In this document: piece by piece, positions 1 to 27,075 of the stretch | How the letters are laid out: each line of letters begins with the position of its first letter | How positions within the stretch are numbered: the stretch's first letter is position 1 | Origin: Anaspis maculata | Taxonomy: Eukaryota; Arthropoda; Insecta; Coleoptera; Scraptiidae | NCBI GenBank assembly: GCA_949128115.1 | Contig: OX421966.1 | Span: 3,968,001 to 4,032,000, forward strand | DNA: 64,000 nt | Direction of reading: 5' to 3' | Program-made: the position numbers and the translations under genes | The notes under the pieces: model-generated | Database searches by the model: none | The model's input: the letters and a program-made list of their open reading frames with translations, nothing else | What the model was told of the DNA's origin: nothing

Positions 1-82
1 ACCATAAATAGCTCTTGGCCATTGACCATGGATAATAAAAAATTTAGAAAATCGATCATGGTGATGTTATTTGTGTAATTAC

Positions 83-905
83 AGGGTGAACTGTGAAAGT
101 AAACTGACTTTAAAAAGAAATAAAGGTAATATAGCATTTGAAGGATATCAGATACATTTGAAACTCATTATTATGATGAAATTTGGGATCATTATTCAGA
201 ATATCCACTTTTCCACTTCGTATCTCTGCTGTTCTGGCCATAATTTTGAAAAGATGTTGTTCAAAAAAACATATTTTCGAAAAAAATCCGGAAAATTTGT
301 CATAAAATTCCAGGATTAATATCAGAAGTGAAGGTCTATCAATTTCTCTAAAATTTGACATCTGAATCACTCATGTGCGACTTACGGTTCTCAAGCTATA
401 CCTTTTCAAAGTCAATGTTCTCTTAGAGTTCACTCTGTAGTTGCATAACAACCGTTATCATGATTGATTTTCTGGAGATTAATGGTCTGTGGTTGACAAC
501 TTATCATTATTTATGGTCAATTTGACTGTCATGTGGAGCTAAGATCAACTTGATATGCTGATTGGATGACAAAAGTTGATGCTTCAGGGAGTTCTAGAAA
601 CCATAACCCAAGAACCGGAAGTAGCACGTACATGAGTAAGATGTCAAATTGTAGAGAATTGAATAAGCTTTCACTCGCATACAAACGCTTCCACCTCACA
701 TTGACTGAAATAAAGATAGTGACAAAAACCTGTTTTTTGGGCGCCATTTTTCCAATATGGCGGCCAAGACGGCAAATGTACGAAGTGGAAAAGTGGAAAT
801 TCGGAAAGGGCACCTCATGATCTATAATACTGCCGAGTTTCAAAAATATCAGACAACCTCTAAAAAAGGCCGGAATTTAGCATAAAATATCTTATAAAAA
901 CAATT
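83..905. repeat. Diverged fold-back element 1
   Basis: Arms at about 83-400 and 625-905 pair as an imperfect inverted repeat: TCCACTTTTCCACTTCGTA occurs in the left arm and its complement near 780-800; TCTAAAATTTGACATCTGA pairs near 640. The left end carries TTACAGGGTG. No gene found. Confidence 0.65.
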
Positions 906-1297
906 TTGACAGTTTCCCGAAATGACGTTTATAAATTCAGGGATGAAACAGGAAGAGAATTTTTTTTGTCTACAAAATGACGTTCCAGATGTTGAAATCC
1001 GTTGGAAATTGAACGAGCTACAGCCAGTTTATCATTACCAGATGAAGCCCATTTTGGCGCCTCCACCATATTTGCCTGCAGCAGATGTCAATATTCCACC
1101 ATATTTTTCCATGGTCCTTGATCGCCCAGGAGTCGATTAGGACATATCCCTATATATCTTCACGAAGTTGCACACGGCCAAGCCTTTTCTGACCCTATGC
1201 CCCCAGACTAATACCAGGAGTATACAGGATGGTCCATCCTAGCGTAATTATCCCATCGCGGTGTTACCGTTCAAGATAGAGAAAAAAATGTGGGGAA

Positions 1298-2552
1298 GAA
1301 GTTATATGGTTTGATCAGACCTATAACCTCAAATTATTTTTAGCTATACAGGCTGTCCCATTTTGACGGGATCAACAGAACGTCAATTTTTTGAAAAAGA
1401 ACAGCCTATATTTTTCTGCTTTTTTGGATTCAACTTTTTCAATTGTCTTATGCCCGTATTTTTGTTTTTCAATTGTGTGGCAGTACTACCAACTAAAAAT
1501 TAAAAAATGAAAAAGACCAATATTTCAATGTCAAAAAATTACGATTTTTCAATACGGTTCACAAAAAAATCAAACTTTATAATTTCCAAAGTCTCATAAC
1601 TTATTTTTTTCAAATAGCATGCCCCTAATTTTATAACGTTATCTGATAGCTTTCTTATCCTCTTCCATTTTTACTGGGGGTACCCTACCCTTGAACTTTA
1701 TTTTTTTGAGAAATTCGGAAATTTTCACAAGATTTGTAATTTTTTTGTTTTCTTTTCACAAATTGAGTTGGCCGTGATGAATGACAGACAAGCAAAATAG
1801 TACACAACTCTCAGTTAGTCATTCTGAATATTGTCGAACAAAAAAAAAATGGCTTCAACGCAAAAAGAAAACAAAGTGGGATCCTGGACATCTGGATTAT
1901 TACCAGAATATCATATCAATAATTTTCTCTCGCGTAAAGTCATTTTTCTTTGTTCGACAATATTCAGACTGACTAACTGAGAGTTGCGTACTATTTGGCT
2001 TGTCTGTCATTCATCACGGCCAACTCAATTTGTGAAAAAAAAACAAAAAAATTACAAATTTTGTGAAAATTTCCGATTATCTCGAAAAAAAGATGGTATC
2101 TTGGTTTGAGGGTAGGGTACTCCTAGTAAAAATGTAAGAGTATGAAAAAGCTATCAGATAACGTTATGAAATTAGGGGCATGTTATTTGAAAAAAATGAG
2201 TGATGAGACTTTGAAAATTGTAAGAATTTTTTTTTGTGAACTGAACTGTATCAAGAAATCGCAATTTTTTCACATTGAGATATTGGTCTTAGATTTGACT
2301 ATCATCATGTCAAGTTTCATCTCATAGATTTGAAAAGCAAGGCCGCTACGATTTTTTCGAGATAACACACACAATTGAGAAACAAAAATACAGACATAAG
2401 ACAATTGAAAAAGCTGAATCCGAATAAGCAAAAGAATATAGGGTGTTCTATTTAAAAAAATTGACGTTTTGTTGATTCCGTCAAAATGGGACATCCTGTA
2501 TAGCTAAAAATAATTAAAGGTTACCTATAGGTCTTATCAAACCATATAACTA
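1298..2552. repeat. Fold-back element 2
   Basis: Arms of about 550-600 bases around a 100-base loop near 1895. Inner arms pair closely (TGAATGACAGACAAGCAAAA near 1780 with its complement near 2010), outer arms end at TTATATGGTTTGATCAGACC (about 1303) and its complement (about 2530). CAGGCTGTCCCATTTTGACG near 1345 and its partner near 2480 are the variant terminal motif. Confidence 0.88.
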
Positions 2553-2559
2553 GTATAAC

Positions 2560-3575
2560 TTATATTTTGAATTTTTTCAACTCGTTCTGAAAGAACATTG
2601 AGCCCATACCTCGAAGTGGTTTTTTGGGTTTTCGTCTAGCTGTGTTAATTACAGGGTGATCTCAAAAAAGTGATATTTTAGGCTTTCAATGACAACTTCT
2701 TCCATTGTTATCAGATTTTAAACATCTTTAGCTCATATTAAAGCTGAAACTTCAGGCGAGAACGCGCTGAGGTCAAAACTCATTGAAAACATTAGATAAT
2801 TCAATATAAGGGGACGTATCAGAAATGACCCGAATGCGAAACAGCTTCCGAGTAGGTATCTGTTTGATGCAAATTGAAACTTATCCTCAGAGGATCCACT
2901 AATTTGGATTTGGACCATTTCGATCTGCTTCTCGCTTTAGTTGTCTAAAAAATGTCCGTGGTAGAATCAAAACTCAACTGCGTGTTTTCGCGAAAAAACT
3001 GCATCCCTTATTTACCTGCAGGCGGCCGTAACCCAAGTTACAAAATTCACAACAATTCCAAAAATTCTCCCTGGGATAAAATACGTATACCTGCCAGTTT
3101 TGCATTTTGTAACACTTGGGTTACGGCCGCCTACAGGTAGGTAAATAAAGGATGCGATTTTTTTGCGGAAACACGCAGTCAAGTTTTGGTTCCACCACGG
3201 ACATTTCTTGGACAACTAAAGCGAAAAGCAGAACGAAATGGTCCGAATTAGCGGGTCCTTTGAAGACACGTTTCAATTTGTTTTTATCTGTTATTAAACG
3301 AAAAGTCGGAAGCTGTTTTGCATTTGGGTCACTCTTGATACGGCCCCATTATATTGAATTGTTGTCTTCAGTTAGTTTTGATCTCACACCGTTCTCGCCT
3401 GAAGTTTCAGCTTCAATATGAGCCAAAGAAGTTTAAAATCGGACAACAATGAAAAAAGTTGCCATTGAAAGCCTAAAATATCACTTTTTTGAGATCACCC
3501 TGTAATTAATAAAGATAAACGAAAACTCAATGTTTCTCCAAGACGAGTTGGAAAAATTCGGAAAAATGTTTTCGC
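2560..3575. repeat. Fold-back element 3
   Basis: TTACAGGGTGATCTCAAAAA at 2651 pairs with its complement ending at 3507; the inner arms carry GGCGGCCGTAACCCAAGTTA and complement around 3080. Directly abuts element 2. Homologous in its arms to element 4. Confidence 0.88.
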
Positions 3576-4125
3576 GGATCGGGAGAGGTGCAAAGTTTAC
3601 ATTTTTTGCAGTACCTCACTACTACACCCTGTATAAATAATATGGAAATCTTGTATCAAGAAAGAATTATACCATGCTGTAGTCTGAGACATTAGCTGTC
3701 CAGGGAAAAAAACTAATTGCAATTCGGATTTTTCTTGATAAAATACGACCGTTTTAATTTGATCAAAATTTTCAGGTGTTCCACTTCAATTGTTGAGCAC
3801 TGTAGGTATTACGTTTAGCTTTGATGTAGACTGCCAACACCTTCACAAATTTTGAAAACAATATCTCTAGCCATATACCGGATATTAATGTCAAATTTCC
3901 AAAACTCCGAGAGTTCTTTTCCCTCTACCTTTCCTTATTTTTTGACTCTTTGCTCTTTGGCTGGCCTAGTGTCCATACATCGACTTGCTTGTATGTATAG
4001 ATAATACAAATAGAGAAGACCATCATATGTTATCACCACCGTCGTCACGGATATTGGGGTAACAAAAATCAGCCAACCTTTTTTTGGATGATGAACTCGC
4101 CTGGTTCCTACGCAACCGTAAAAAT

Positions 4126-5640
4126 CCGTGACAACATGTGGTCTTTTCTAAAGTGCTCGCCAATTGAAATGGTCGACCCAAAAAATACAGTCACATTCAA
4201 AGTGTCATAACTTTTGAATGAATAAACTATTTTGAATTGTTTTATGTTTCCTAATTAGCTAACGTATTGGACTACAACATGTCATGGACTATTTTTGGTA
4301 CAAGTGTTTCGTATCAATTATACAGGGTCCTCAATCAGGTACCGCAAAAATGGAAAAGTTTGAACAGGTCCCATTTTACAAAAAATAGTTTTTGGTTTTC
4401 TCCAAGAGTTCCAGGGGAGTTGTTACAACCGTAACTCGAATCGTTTTCAATTTTTTTTGCCTATCTGCTTCAATTACAGGGTGATCTCAAAAATGTAACC
4501 TTTTAGTTTTGCAGTAATAACTTTATTCGTTGTTGGCCGATTTTGGAAAATGAGGGCTCTTGTTGAAGCTAAAGGCTCAGGTCAGAAGGATCGAGGATCA
4601 GAATTGACTTTAGATGGAAATTCTGGGGAAGGGATTGAATCAAAAGTGACTTAAATGACAAACTTGCTAGAGATCCGGTTTAGGGAAGGTATTAAATAAA
4701 TAACAACTTGTCTTCAAACAAACCATCCTTTCTGAACATTTCAAGGTGTTTCCCATTTGTATGGGGCAAAAATTGTGACAATGAATCCAAATCAGAAATG
4801 GATGCTTCCAACGAAAAATACTGGACGTTTCTCACCTAAAAATAGACGAAACCTGGGTTACGAAGATCAGAACTGGTGCCTATTTCTTTAAACGTGAAGG
4901 GAATATTCGACAATAAGAAGGTAACCTGGGTTACGTGCATTTTCAGTCGAGGAAGGTCCGGTAGTATCTTCTGAAGAGTGAATTTGTAAAATGGGTCCTG
5001 CATCGACAATTTTCATCACCTCAAATCGGAAAATACCTCAAAATGTTCGGAAATAAAAGTCTGTTTGAAGGCAAGTTGATTTTTATTTAGTTCTCTCCCT
5101 GAACCTGATTTCTAGGGTGCTTCATATTTAGGTCACTTTTGATTCCTTCGCTTTTTCAAAAATTTTGTCTCCAGTCAGTTTCGATCCTCGAGCCTTCTCA
5201 TCTGAGTCTTAAGCTTCAACATGAGTCTTTATTTTCCAAAATCGACCAACAATTGAAATAGATATAAATGCCAGACCAGAAGGTTGCATTTTGAGATCAC
5301 TGTGTAATTGGAGGAGATAGACTCAAAATTTTGAAAACTACCTCAAGGTATAGGAACAACATCTTACCTAAAACACTTGGAAAAAACCAAAAACCATTTT
5401 TTGTAAAATGGGACCAGTTCAAACTTTTCCATTTTTGCAGTACCTGATTGAGCGCCCTGTATAATTGATACAAAAAACGCCTGTACCAAAAACGGCCTAT
5501 GACATGTTGTAGGTAATCCAATCCGTGAGCTAATCAGGAAACATAAAACGATTCAAAATAGTTTAGTCATTCAAGAGTTATGTCACTTTGAATGTGACTG
5601 AATTTTTTGGGTGGACCATTTCAATTGGCGAGCACTTTAT
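4126..5640. repeat. Fold-back element 4 (two nested levels)
   Basis: Outer arms (AGTGCTCGCCAATTGAAATG near 4150 and complement near 5620; TTATACAGGGTCCTCAATCA near 4318 and complement near 5450) enclose an inner palindrome opening TTACAGGGTGATCTCAAAAA at 4476 and closing near 5310. The centre is around 4895. No coding capacity. Confidence 0.88.
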
Positions 5641-5944
5641 TTGTATTGTCTATAATACATATCCCTGCTATACATACACTTCACCTGTGCAAAACTATAT
5701 GCAACCAATAATACACCAACTCTGCCCGCTGCTCTGTGAGTATCGTTAGTTGCATAGCCGCCATAGTCACAAAGCAAAATCGGAAAAAAAAAAGTTTTCA
5801 AGAGCAATTTCAATATGATTCTTAGGCTCCAAACAATCGAATTTTTTAGTCCCAACAGCACTACCAAAGCTGTATGTCGGCTTATAAGGCGAACTTTGAA
5901 AATGGCTCATGGCAAAAAAGCGGTTGTATTATTTATAACGTGAT

Positions 5945-6425
5945 TCGGGTAGGTAGTACCTATAAGTGGATAATAAATTAGAAAAAGTACCTACTTTAAA
6001 AAGCGCACTTGGAACCCTTTTTCGAAATCAAAATTTCATGTTTACATGTACTTTATACATACTCAAGTATACCTACTTCCAAAATTTCTTATCATAATCT
6101 TATGTGACCATGGAAGTATAAAATTTTTACAGAAAAATATTCCATTAATTGCTTATTCCTACTTTATGTAGGTACCTACCCATCCATCTTCAAGATCTCA
6201 AATATAGGTAGGTACCTAGATTTCTGTAAAACGGTGCAGTAGGTAATATATTTATGATCCATACTATATACGAGGGTAGGTAGTACCCACTGATAATTAT
6301 GTACCTACACCTACCTGATTGCGGTAAAAATAAGTAAATAATGCAATAAATTCATTACTTAAGTACATAATTATAATGTACAAGTAATAATTAATTTTAG
6401 GTAGGTAGGTACCTACCTATCCTGT
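5945..6425. repeat. GGTAGGTACCTACC palindrome cluster
   Basis: Repeated short palindromes built from TAGG and TACC tetranucleotides, AT-rich spacers between them. Nothing gene-like in 5640-6740 otherwise, apart from the ECHS1 upstream region. Confidence 0.6.
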
Positions 6426-6819
6426 AGCCACGAACCTCCTGTAGCAGGTATCTTTCTGCACTGTTATCAAATAAATTTTTCACACATTTGCATAGCAATA
6501 ACAATGACAGGGCTATTAAAAGCCGGTCTCTTGGTACATTTTCATTATTATCGTCAATTTATTTAACAATTTCCAAGCGACCAAACAATTAACCCACATT
6601 CCAGGCACATTACGAAAATTGTAATCATATTATTATGAAGTTTACTCGACAGACTTCAAATAGTCCACCACACAAGAGAGTGTTGTTTTGAATGTTTTGA
6701 TCCCACCACTGATAGAACTTTAATCAGTAAAGCCGCAGACTTTGGACCAGAGTGAACCGGTCCGCCCGTTCGTTTCTCGACAATTTTTTTTTCGAAAAAT
6801 CACTCTTCAGACAACCACC

Positions 6820-21599
<14,780 letters not shown>

Positions 21600-21788
21600 C
21601 CATCATTACGAGCATTCACTACTTTATTATCCTTGATAAAAATATAAGTTTCATTATTATCTGCCCGTTTTACTAACGAGCGTGCGATAAAAACCATTGC
21701 CATTGGACACCTTATCCTGTCTACCATTTACAAAATAACAATCAAAAATAGCATTTAGTACCTGCTTGAAACAAAAAGAGTCGACGCA

Positions 21789-21891
21789 ATGAAGCTACTG
21801 CTAACGATTTTTCTGTTTGTTGCCATCTTGGGGGTTTGCACCCCGCAACACATGATTGAGAAACGTAGCAGCCGCAAACCTCCGGCCAAGA
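21789..21891 (+). CDS. Exon 1 of small secreted protein (signal peptide)
   Basis: Signal-peptide exon, 103 bases, phase 1 end at CCAAGA/GTAAGT. Confidence 0.72.
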
Positions 21892-22392
21892 GTAAGTTTT
21901 TATCAGCATAGTCAAGTTGACCAACCAAAAATAAGCCGCGTTTCATTTCCTATCTGAACTCAGTAATCTAACCCTAGTTGAAGAGAGATGAAGCGAGTGA
22001 ATGCTGAGGTTAGAGCGAGACACTAAGTATAGCAACCGAGGTTAGATTGCTGAGTTCAGATGGCAAAAAAAACGCGTCTGTAAATTGATTGAATTGCAGT
22101 GAGCATGTGGGGCATATTCGGCATGTTCAACAAGTTCAAGCAAGCGTACGAAAAAAGGGACGTTCTGGAAATGGTCGACATGGGTCTGGCCGTGGTCGAA
22201 TATGTACCCGGACTGAGCCCCTACGCGGTGCTGGGCATAAGAGTGGCAAGGAAAAACATCGGAATCGTGCACCCGGCCGTCTTGAAACTGACCACCGTCA
22301 TGATCACCGTCAAAGGAGACCTGGACCAGTTCACATGCCCCGTCCTGCTGCAGCAAAACAACTCGCACATTTCTCGCATGTACGGTCGCTAA
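21789..22392 (+). CDS. Small secreted protein of unknown function (2-exon gene)
   Basis: Joining 21789-21891 to 22100-22392 gives a 131-residue protein. It opens with a clear signal peptide (MKLLLTIFLFVAILGVCTPQ), followed by a dibasic site (EKRSSRK) that could be a propeptide junction. The mature part is helical in character (FGMFNKFKQAYEKRDVLEMV) and then hydrophobic (GLSPYAVLGIRVARKNIGIV). I do not recognise the family. The donor A/GTAAGT and acceptor TTGCAG/TG restore an ATG codon across the junction. A poly(A) signal lies 25 bases past the stop. The gene lies 190 bases after ECHS1. A degenerate copy of its 3' end is found near 31.45 kb. Confidence 0.72.
22100..22392 (+). CDS. Exon 2 of small secreted protein
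   Basis: Opens after GAATTGCAG and ends with HISRMYGR and TAA at 22390-22392. The composition is GC-rich like ECHS1 exons and unlike the surrounding repeats, which supports real coding. Confidence 0.72.
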
Positions 22393-22416
22393 TGTAAAAC
22401 CAGCGGATGTGATATG

Positions 22417-22429
22417 AATAAAATTTATT
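22417..22429. promoter_or_regulatory. Overlapping two-way poly(A) signals (left copy)
   Basis: AATAAAATTTATT reads AATAAA on both strands. On + it serves the small secreted gene just upstream. On - it is a copy of the signal of the convergent gene that now ends at 31633; a second copy of the same block lies at 31543-31555. Confidence 0.6.
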
Positions 22430-22499
22430 AACGGTTGAAAAAAATAGAAAACGGAGAATTAGTCATCAACTACAGTCACAGCAGCTAATGAACAAGAAA

Positions 22500-22575
22500 A
22501 AAAACATCAGTAGTCTTCGACGGGCCTCAGTTTGTCGAGATCTGAGTGAGATCCTGGTTTTCTCATCTCGTCGTA
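22500..22575 (-). pseudogene. Decayed copy of the 3' end of the His/Gly-rich gene
   Basis: AGTAGTCTTCGACGGGCCTC followed by related sequence matches the last codons of the gene ending at 31633. It has substitutions and an insertion, and similarity is lost by about 22575, where retroelement sequence begins. Confidence 0.7.
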
Positions 22576-22619
22576 AGGTTTGATATCTTTGGCATGCCAA
22601 ACACCCTTTGGTACTCCAT

Positions 22620-23648
22620 AAGGATCTCGCAATTGGTAAGTCCAGGGGCTGATCATGGATGAAAAATGGACCAAGAAATTTAGACGCTAATTTCGAGGTA
22701 TAGCATTGAGCGGCATCCGACAGAGATAAATTTCTTCTTGGAATCTTTTGTTCAACATGATACTCCTCAGCCCTACGTCTCAGATCGTGATGGTGCTTGT
22801 TTCGCTGATTAGCCTCGAATATATTTTTTCACACTTGGTGGTAGATCTTACACATCATTCCATTTTTTGTGTAAGGGTCCACAGGAGGTTGATCAGGTGT
22901 TAACTTTTCCATTTTCTGATCACCACACAAAGAAATTCCCGAAGTTCATGGTGTAGTATGGCGTGTAAGCAGTAACTGCATGTTTTGATGTGCGTATGGC
23001 ACAGGTGATTGCTTGCAAATATTTATATTCTTTGATCTTCCTTCCATAACATGACAGCATCGTTTTTTTTATCCTATTCACTCGCTCCACAGGATTAGCC
23101 TGTGGGTGATGATTTGCTGTGAATAGAACACTGTGTCATACTTTTTGCACAAGTGATTAAGATCTTTGCCTCGAAATTGAGGTCTAACATCGCAAATAAT
23201 CGTTAAGGGTGTTCCAAACATCAAATAACTCCGTCCTTTAAGTGTTTTACGATTGTAGAAGCAATAGTTTGACGCAGAGCGAAGGTCAGCACAAATTTGG
23301 AGAAAATATCCGATACAACCAAAATATATTTATGCCCTTCACGTGACCTTGGAAGAGGTCCGACTAAATCCAGACTTACTGATTGCCATGGCCGTCTTGT
23401 GGGAAGTATGTGATTGCATAAATCCAGTAGGCGATTTCTGGCTGGGCTCATGCGTCTGACAGGTGTGACATTTTGCGATATAGCGCGGAACATCCTGACG
23501 CATTTCCGGCCAGGTATTTCGGCAACTCGACAATATTTTTTGAAGATACCGGCATGGCCCGAGGTAGGCTCATTGTGGCAACCAATAATCAACTTCAAAC
23601 GATCGCCTTTCGGCACCACTTGCTTTCAGCATTCATAATCTAACAATC
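22620..23648 (-). pseudogene. integrase remnant of retroelement A
   Basis: Resumes after the nested insert: VPKGDRLKLIIGCHNEPTSGH and, in another frame, RYIAKCHTCQTHEP give the H-H-C-C zinc module. SVSLDLVGPLPRSREGHKYI gives the first catalytic aspartate of the D,D-35-E core. Weak continuation (VNRIKKTMLSCYGRK) lies near 23070. Heavily mutated. Confidence 0.75.
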
Positions 23649-24940
23649 CCCACTCAGCATAGCATGTCATGTTTTATAAATGAGAGGATCTCAATCATGT
23701 CACAAAATAACATCACAATGAACGTTACTTTCACATCTATGTGATGTTCATCCGCGATGTTATACGATGTAATGTCTGAGAGATGTTTCGAAATGAACTT
23801 AAATTGGACATCACACATGAGACATCTACCGGACGTAACATTGTTACTTCCTTCAACTGATTGAAGTGTAACATCTTACTGACGTCAATGAGACGTAGTC
23901 ACTGAGAGATTTTTTAATTTTCGCGGGCTGTCATCGTGTGTGTCGGAAAATATTCAATTGATAGTTTTGCCCCCTATTCCATGTGTGTGATGCCAGAACA
24001 GCCTTGATGTCTTCATGTTTAGTTTGAGGCCTTGCGGGCCCCTCTTATGTCTTATTCATGTGTCGTTTAGAACCATTTTTGTGTCTTCTTGTGCTTGTAG
24101 CTTTCGGAACTAGTGTGTCCCGTTTGTGTCTCCTTGTGTTCTTCGAAAGCCTACTGGGTCTTCTTGCATTTTGTCGTGGTTTTCGCACCGTTGGTGAGCC
24201 CTTGTGCCTGCTCTGATGTTATTCGGAACCCCAAAATTGGCCCCATTTTGTCTTATTGTGCTTTCGAATACTTTGATGATGACTCCCGTTCATGTCTTAT
24301 TGTAACGTCCGGGGCCCCAACGGAGCCCCTTGTGTCTTGCTGTAATGTTTCGAGCCCCAGCGAGGCTCTGGGCTTGGTGTATCGTTTGAAGTCCCGAATG
24401 GAATATCCCGAGAAATATCCCTGAGCATCAAGCGCGCTGTTTGAATATACTATATTAGACAAGTTGGTAGCTTAGACGAATCGGCAGCAGTGTCTCTAAC
24501 TATCACCTATATGGGGATCCAGGTTCTAATCCTCCGGAGTACGCCGATAGAAGAAAAACTTTTCTTAGGGGAAAAACGTGCTGTATAGATTGTAAAAATT
24601 AGTAAAAATAGGTACGGAACCTCCTATGACATAAAACTATGTTGAAAAGTGGTGAAAAATTATTTCTTATTTAAAAATACACATCCAAAAAGCGACGTTA
24701 TATGTACGTCAAAAAGTGATATCTACGAGATGTGGAATAGCGATGTAGATAGTACATCGCTAGTACTAGCGATAGTAACATTTGGACATCTTCGAGATAT
24801 CTCATTCATGTTCAAATTACCCGGACATAAGAGGTAACAGAGATGTCCACTTAACATCGCATTGACTTTTTTTTGTTAACATCGCAGTTGTGACTTGAAC
24901 ATCGAAGTGATGTCACAGAGATGTTTTCTTGCTGAGTGGG
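23649..24940. mobile_element. DNA-transposon-like insert with short terminal inverted repeats
   Basis: Interrupts retroelement A between RNase H and integrase. Ends are CCCACTCAGCA and TGCTGAGTGGG, with subterminal repeats of the type AACATC/GATGT facing each other. About 1.29 kb, with no transposase recognisable; probably non-autonomous. The target duplication is ambiguous (2-3 bases). Superfamily not assigned. Confidence 0.65.
24455..24545 (+). repeat. Possible tRNA-derived SINE head
   Basis: Contains GGTAGCTTAGACGAATCGG (A-box-like) and, about 45 bases later, GGTTCTAATCC, one mismatch from the B-box GGTTCGAATCC. No clear tail or target duplication was found, so this is tentative. It lies inside the DNA insert at 23649-24940. 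Confidence 0.35.
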
Positions 24941-25711
24941 TCCAGTCGATCCAGGCAAAACATATTTGTATAGAACTTCATCCTGCACGCGAAATTGGTA
25001 GGATTTCTCGGGTTTTTCCTTGACCTTCCGAATTAGATCGTGGTACCATCTGTCGATGTTCTGCACTGGGTCGGGTGTTGATGTTACTGCTTCAGTTTTC
25101 GGGACAGACCTCGACAAAAGATCGGGGACGACGTGGAATTTCCCTTTCCAGTGGATAATTCTATAGTCATAGGGTTGAAGGCGGAGTGCCCAACGAGCAA
25201 GGCGTCCCTGAGGATCCTCTGAGCAATGGAGCCAGGTCAAGCTGTGGTCATCAGTTATAACATCGAAGGGGGCACCTTCCAGATAATGACGTAGCTCCTC
25301 CACGGACCATATCACTGCTAAGCATTCGCCCTATGTTGTGGAATAAGTCTGCTCCTGTCGTGTCAACGATCGCGATGAATAATAACTGACCACTCGCTCC
25401 CGATCATCATAGTCTTGACAAAGGACAGCTCCTAACCCATAACCTGATGCGTCTGTCTGGAGTATGAATAGCTTCCTGAACTTCGGACAATTCAATTTAG
25501 GCGCAGAAATGAGATGTTCCCTGACTTTTTTGAAAAATCGATCAAACTTCAGGGTCCATTGGAACTTGACATGCTTCTTCGTGAGATTAGTGAGTGGGAA
25601 GACTACAGATGAAAAATTGGGCACGAAATGACGGTACCAAGAGCAAGTCTCAAGAAAGCTTTGCACCTCCTTGATGTTTGACGGAATTGGGATACTCAGC
25701 ATCCTCAGCAT
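24941..25711 (-). pseudogene. RNase H remnant of retroelement A
   Basis: SFLETCSWYRHFVPNFS, FILQTDASGYGLGAVLCQD, YYSSRSLTRQEQ, then DDHSLTWLHCSEDPQGRLAR and PDLLSRSVP: tether and RNase H of a gypsy Pol, broken at about 25320. It is cut at 24940 by the nested insert. Confidence 0.82.
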
Positions 25712-25783
25712 CCGTTGACCTTTTCTGGATCGGTTCCAATTCCGTGACGATCGATAATGTAGCCCAGGAACTCTAGCTGAGGT

Positions 25784-26605
25784 TTACAAAATTGACACTT
25801 TTTCAGACTCACAGTCAAACCAGCAGCACAGCAGCAGCAGCAGGTGGCTCTCAAAGTCTTGGTTCACTACCACGATATCATCCAAGCATACCAGAACCGA
25901 GGGTTGTAGGTCTGCTTCAAGAACGTTATCAATGATTCTTTGCCGTGTGGCCGGGGCATTCGTGAGCCCGAATGGCATAACCTTGAGATGAAATAATCCA
26001 CGCCCTGGTACAGTAAACACGGTAGGTTCACGGTTCTCGAAGCTGAGGGCACGTTCTAGTAAGCGCTCTTGATGTCCAAACTGCTGATCAATTTCGCATT
26101 CTGCAGACCATTTAAAATAGCTGACATATAGGGCAACGGAGGTGCATTTTTCATATTTACTGAATTTAGGTGTCGGTAATCCACGCAGAACCTTTGTGCA
26201 TAATCTTTTTTTGAGACTAGACAAACTGGTGAAGACAACGCACTTTTCGAAGATTTCACGATTCCAAGGTTCCACATACGGTCGAGTTCTCCCTCAATCA
26301 GTTTCGGCTTGAATGGTGACACCCGGTAATAACGCTGTTCAAGTGGTCTGGCATCCGGCAACAATTTGATTCCATGGTCAACCCCTCAAACTCCTGAAGG
26401 TCCGGTTGGAGAAATTATAAGTTTCCGTTCAATCAATTCATCCAAAGCTTTCCTTTGTGATACGCTGAGGTCGTGTCCGTCTTGTGGGCCATTGATTTCT
26501 TGGTCCTTCGATGCGGAAAAATACCAAACATCCTGGTTCAAATCTGTAACAATACCCATTTCCTTCCAGAAATCAACGTCGAGAATCAGTTCATGCGGGA
26601 GATAA
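25784..26605 (-). pseudogene. protease end and reverse transcriptase remnant of retroelement A
   Basis: Minus strand reads LDVDFWKEMGIV (end of protease), then YRVSPFKPKLIEGELDRM, SPVCLVSKKD, CVDYRHLNSV, LISSLDIKSAY, VMPFGLTNAPAT and the active-site region VCLDDIVVV, where tyrosine of the usual YLDD is cysteine. Stops and frame changes split it at several points, including near 26390 and 26056. Confidence 0.82.
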
Positions 26606-26610
26606 TGTAG

Positions 26611-27075
26611 TCAATAATAGGGTTGACATGATCGGTAGGTGTGGTTGGAGTACCAGGGGAAATTACCCGATCTTTTAATTTCCCCGTTTTCCGTTTCCCG
26701 AACGCGTGGAACAAGAAGGGCAGCTCTGCACAGTAACATTCGATTTTCCGTAACGGTAACACATTTTCTTCCTAGGTTCTTGACAGTTACGAAAAATATG
26801 GCCCTTTTTCCACAATTCCAGCATGAAATAAGGACTCCACTCGAACTTCTTTCAGGCTCCACTGACGTGACCGTGACCACTTGCTCAAAATATGCCAGAT
26901 CAGGCTCCAACAGGCGATTTGCATGACGAGATGGTGATGGCTTGAATGCTTTCAATGCTTGTTTCTTTGCTTCTAGCTTCTGACCAAGGTCCAGAAGTTC
27001 TTCTCGAGTGGAGATTGGTTGAAGTCCCAATTGCTGCTGGAAGAAAGGAGAAAAATTCCGAGTGAGAATCTTCAA
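26611..27075 (-). pseudogene. gag remnant of retroelement A
   Basis: Capsid-like end (NFSPFFQQQLGLQPISTREE), then a zinc knuckle whose first half CWNCGK is in one frame and second half (HIFRNC) in another, showing a frameshift inside the knuckle. Confidence 0.7.

Noticed and set aside
922..1140. Open stretch starting at an ATG with PPPYLPAADVNIPPYF
   Set aside because: Short, no splice partners, no recognisable motif, and set between fold-back elements; chance open frame is more likely.
3012..3215. Similar open frames on both strands
   Set aside because: They mirror each other because they lie in the two arms of fold-back element 3.
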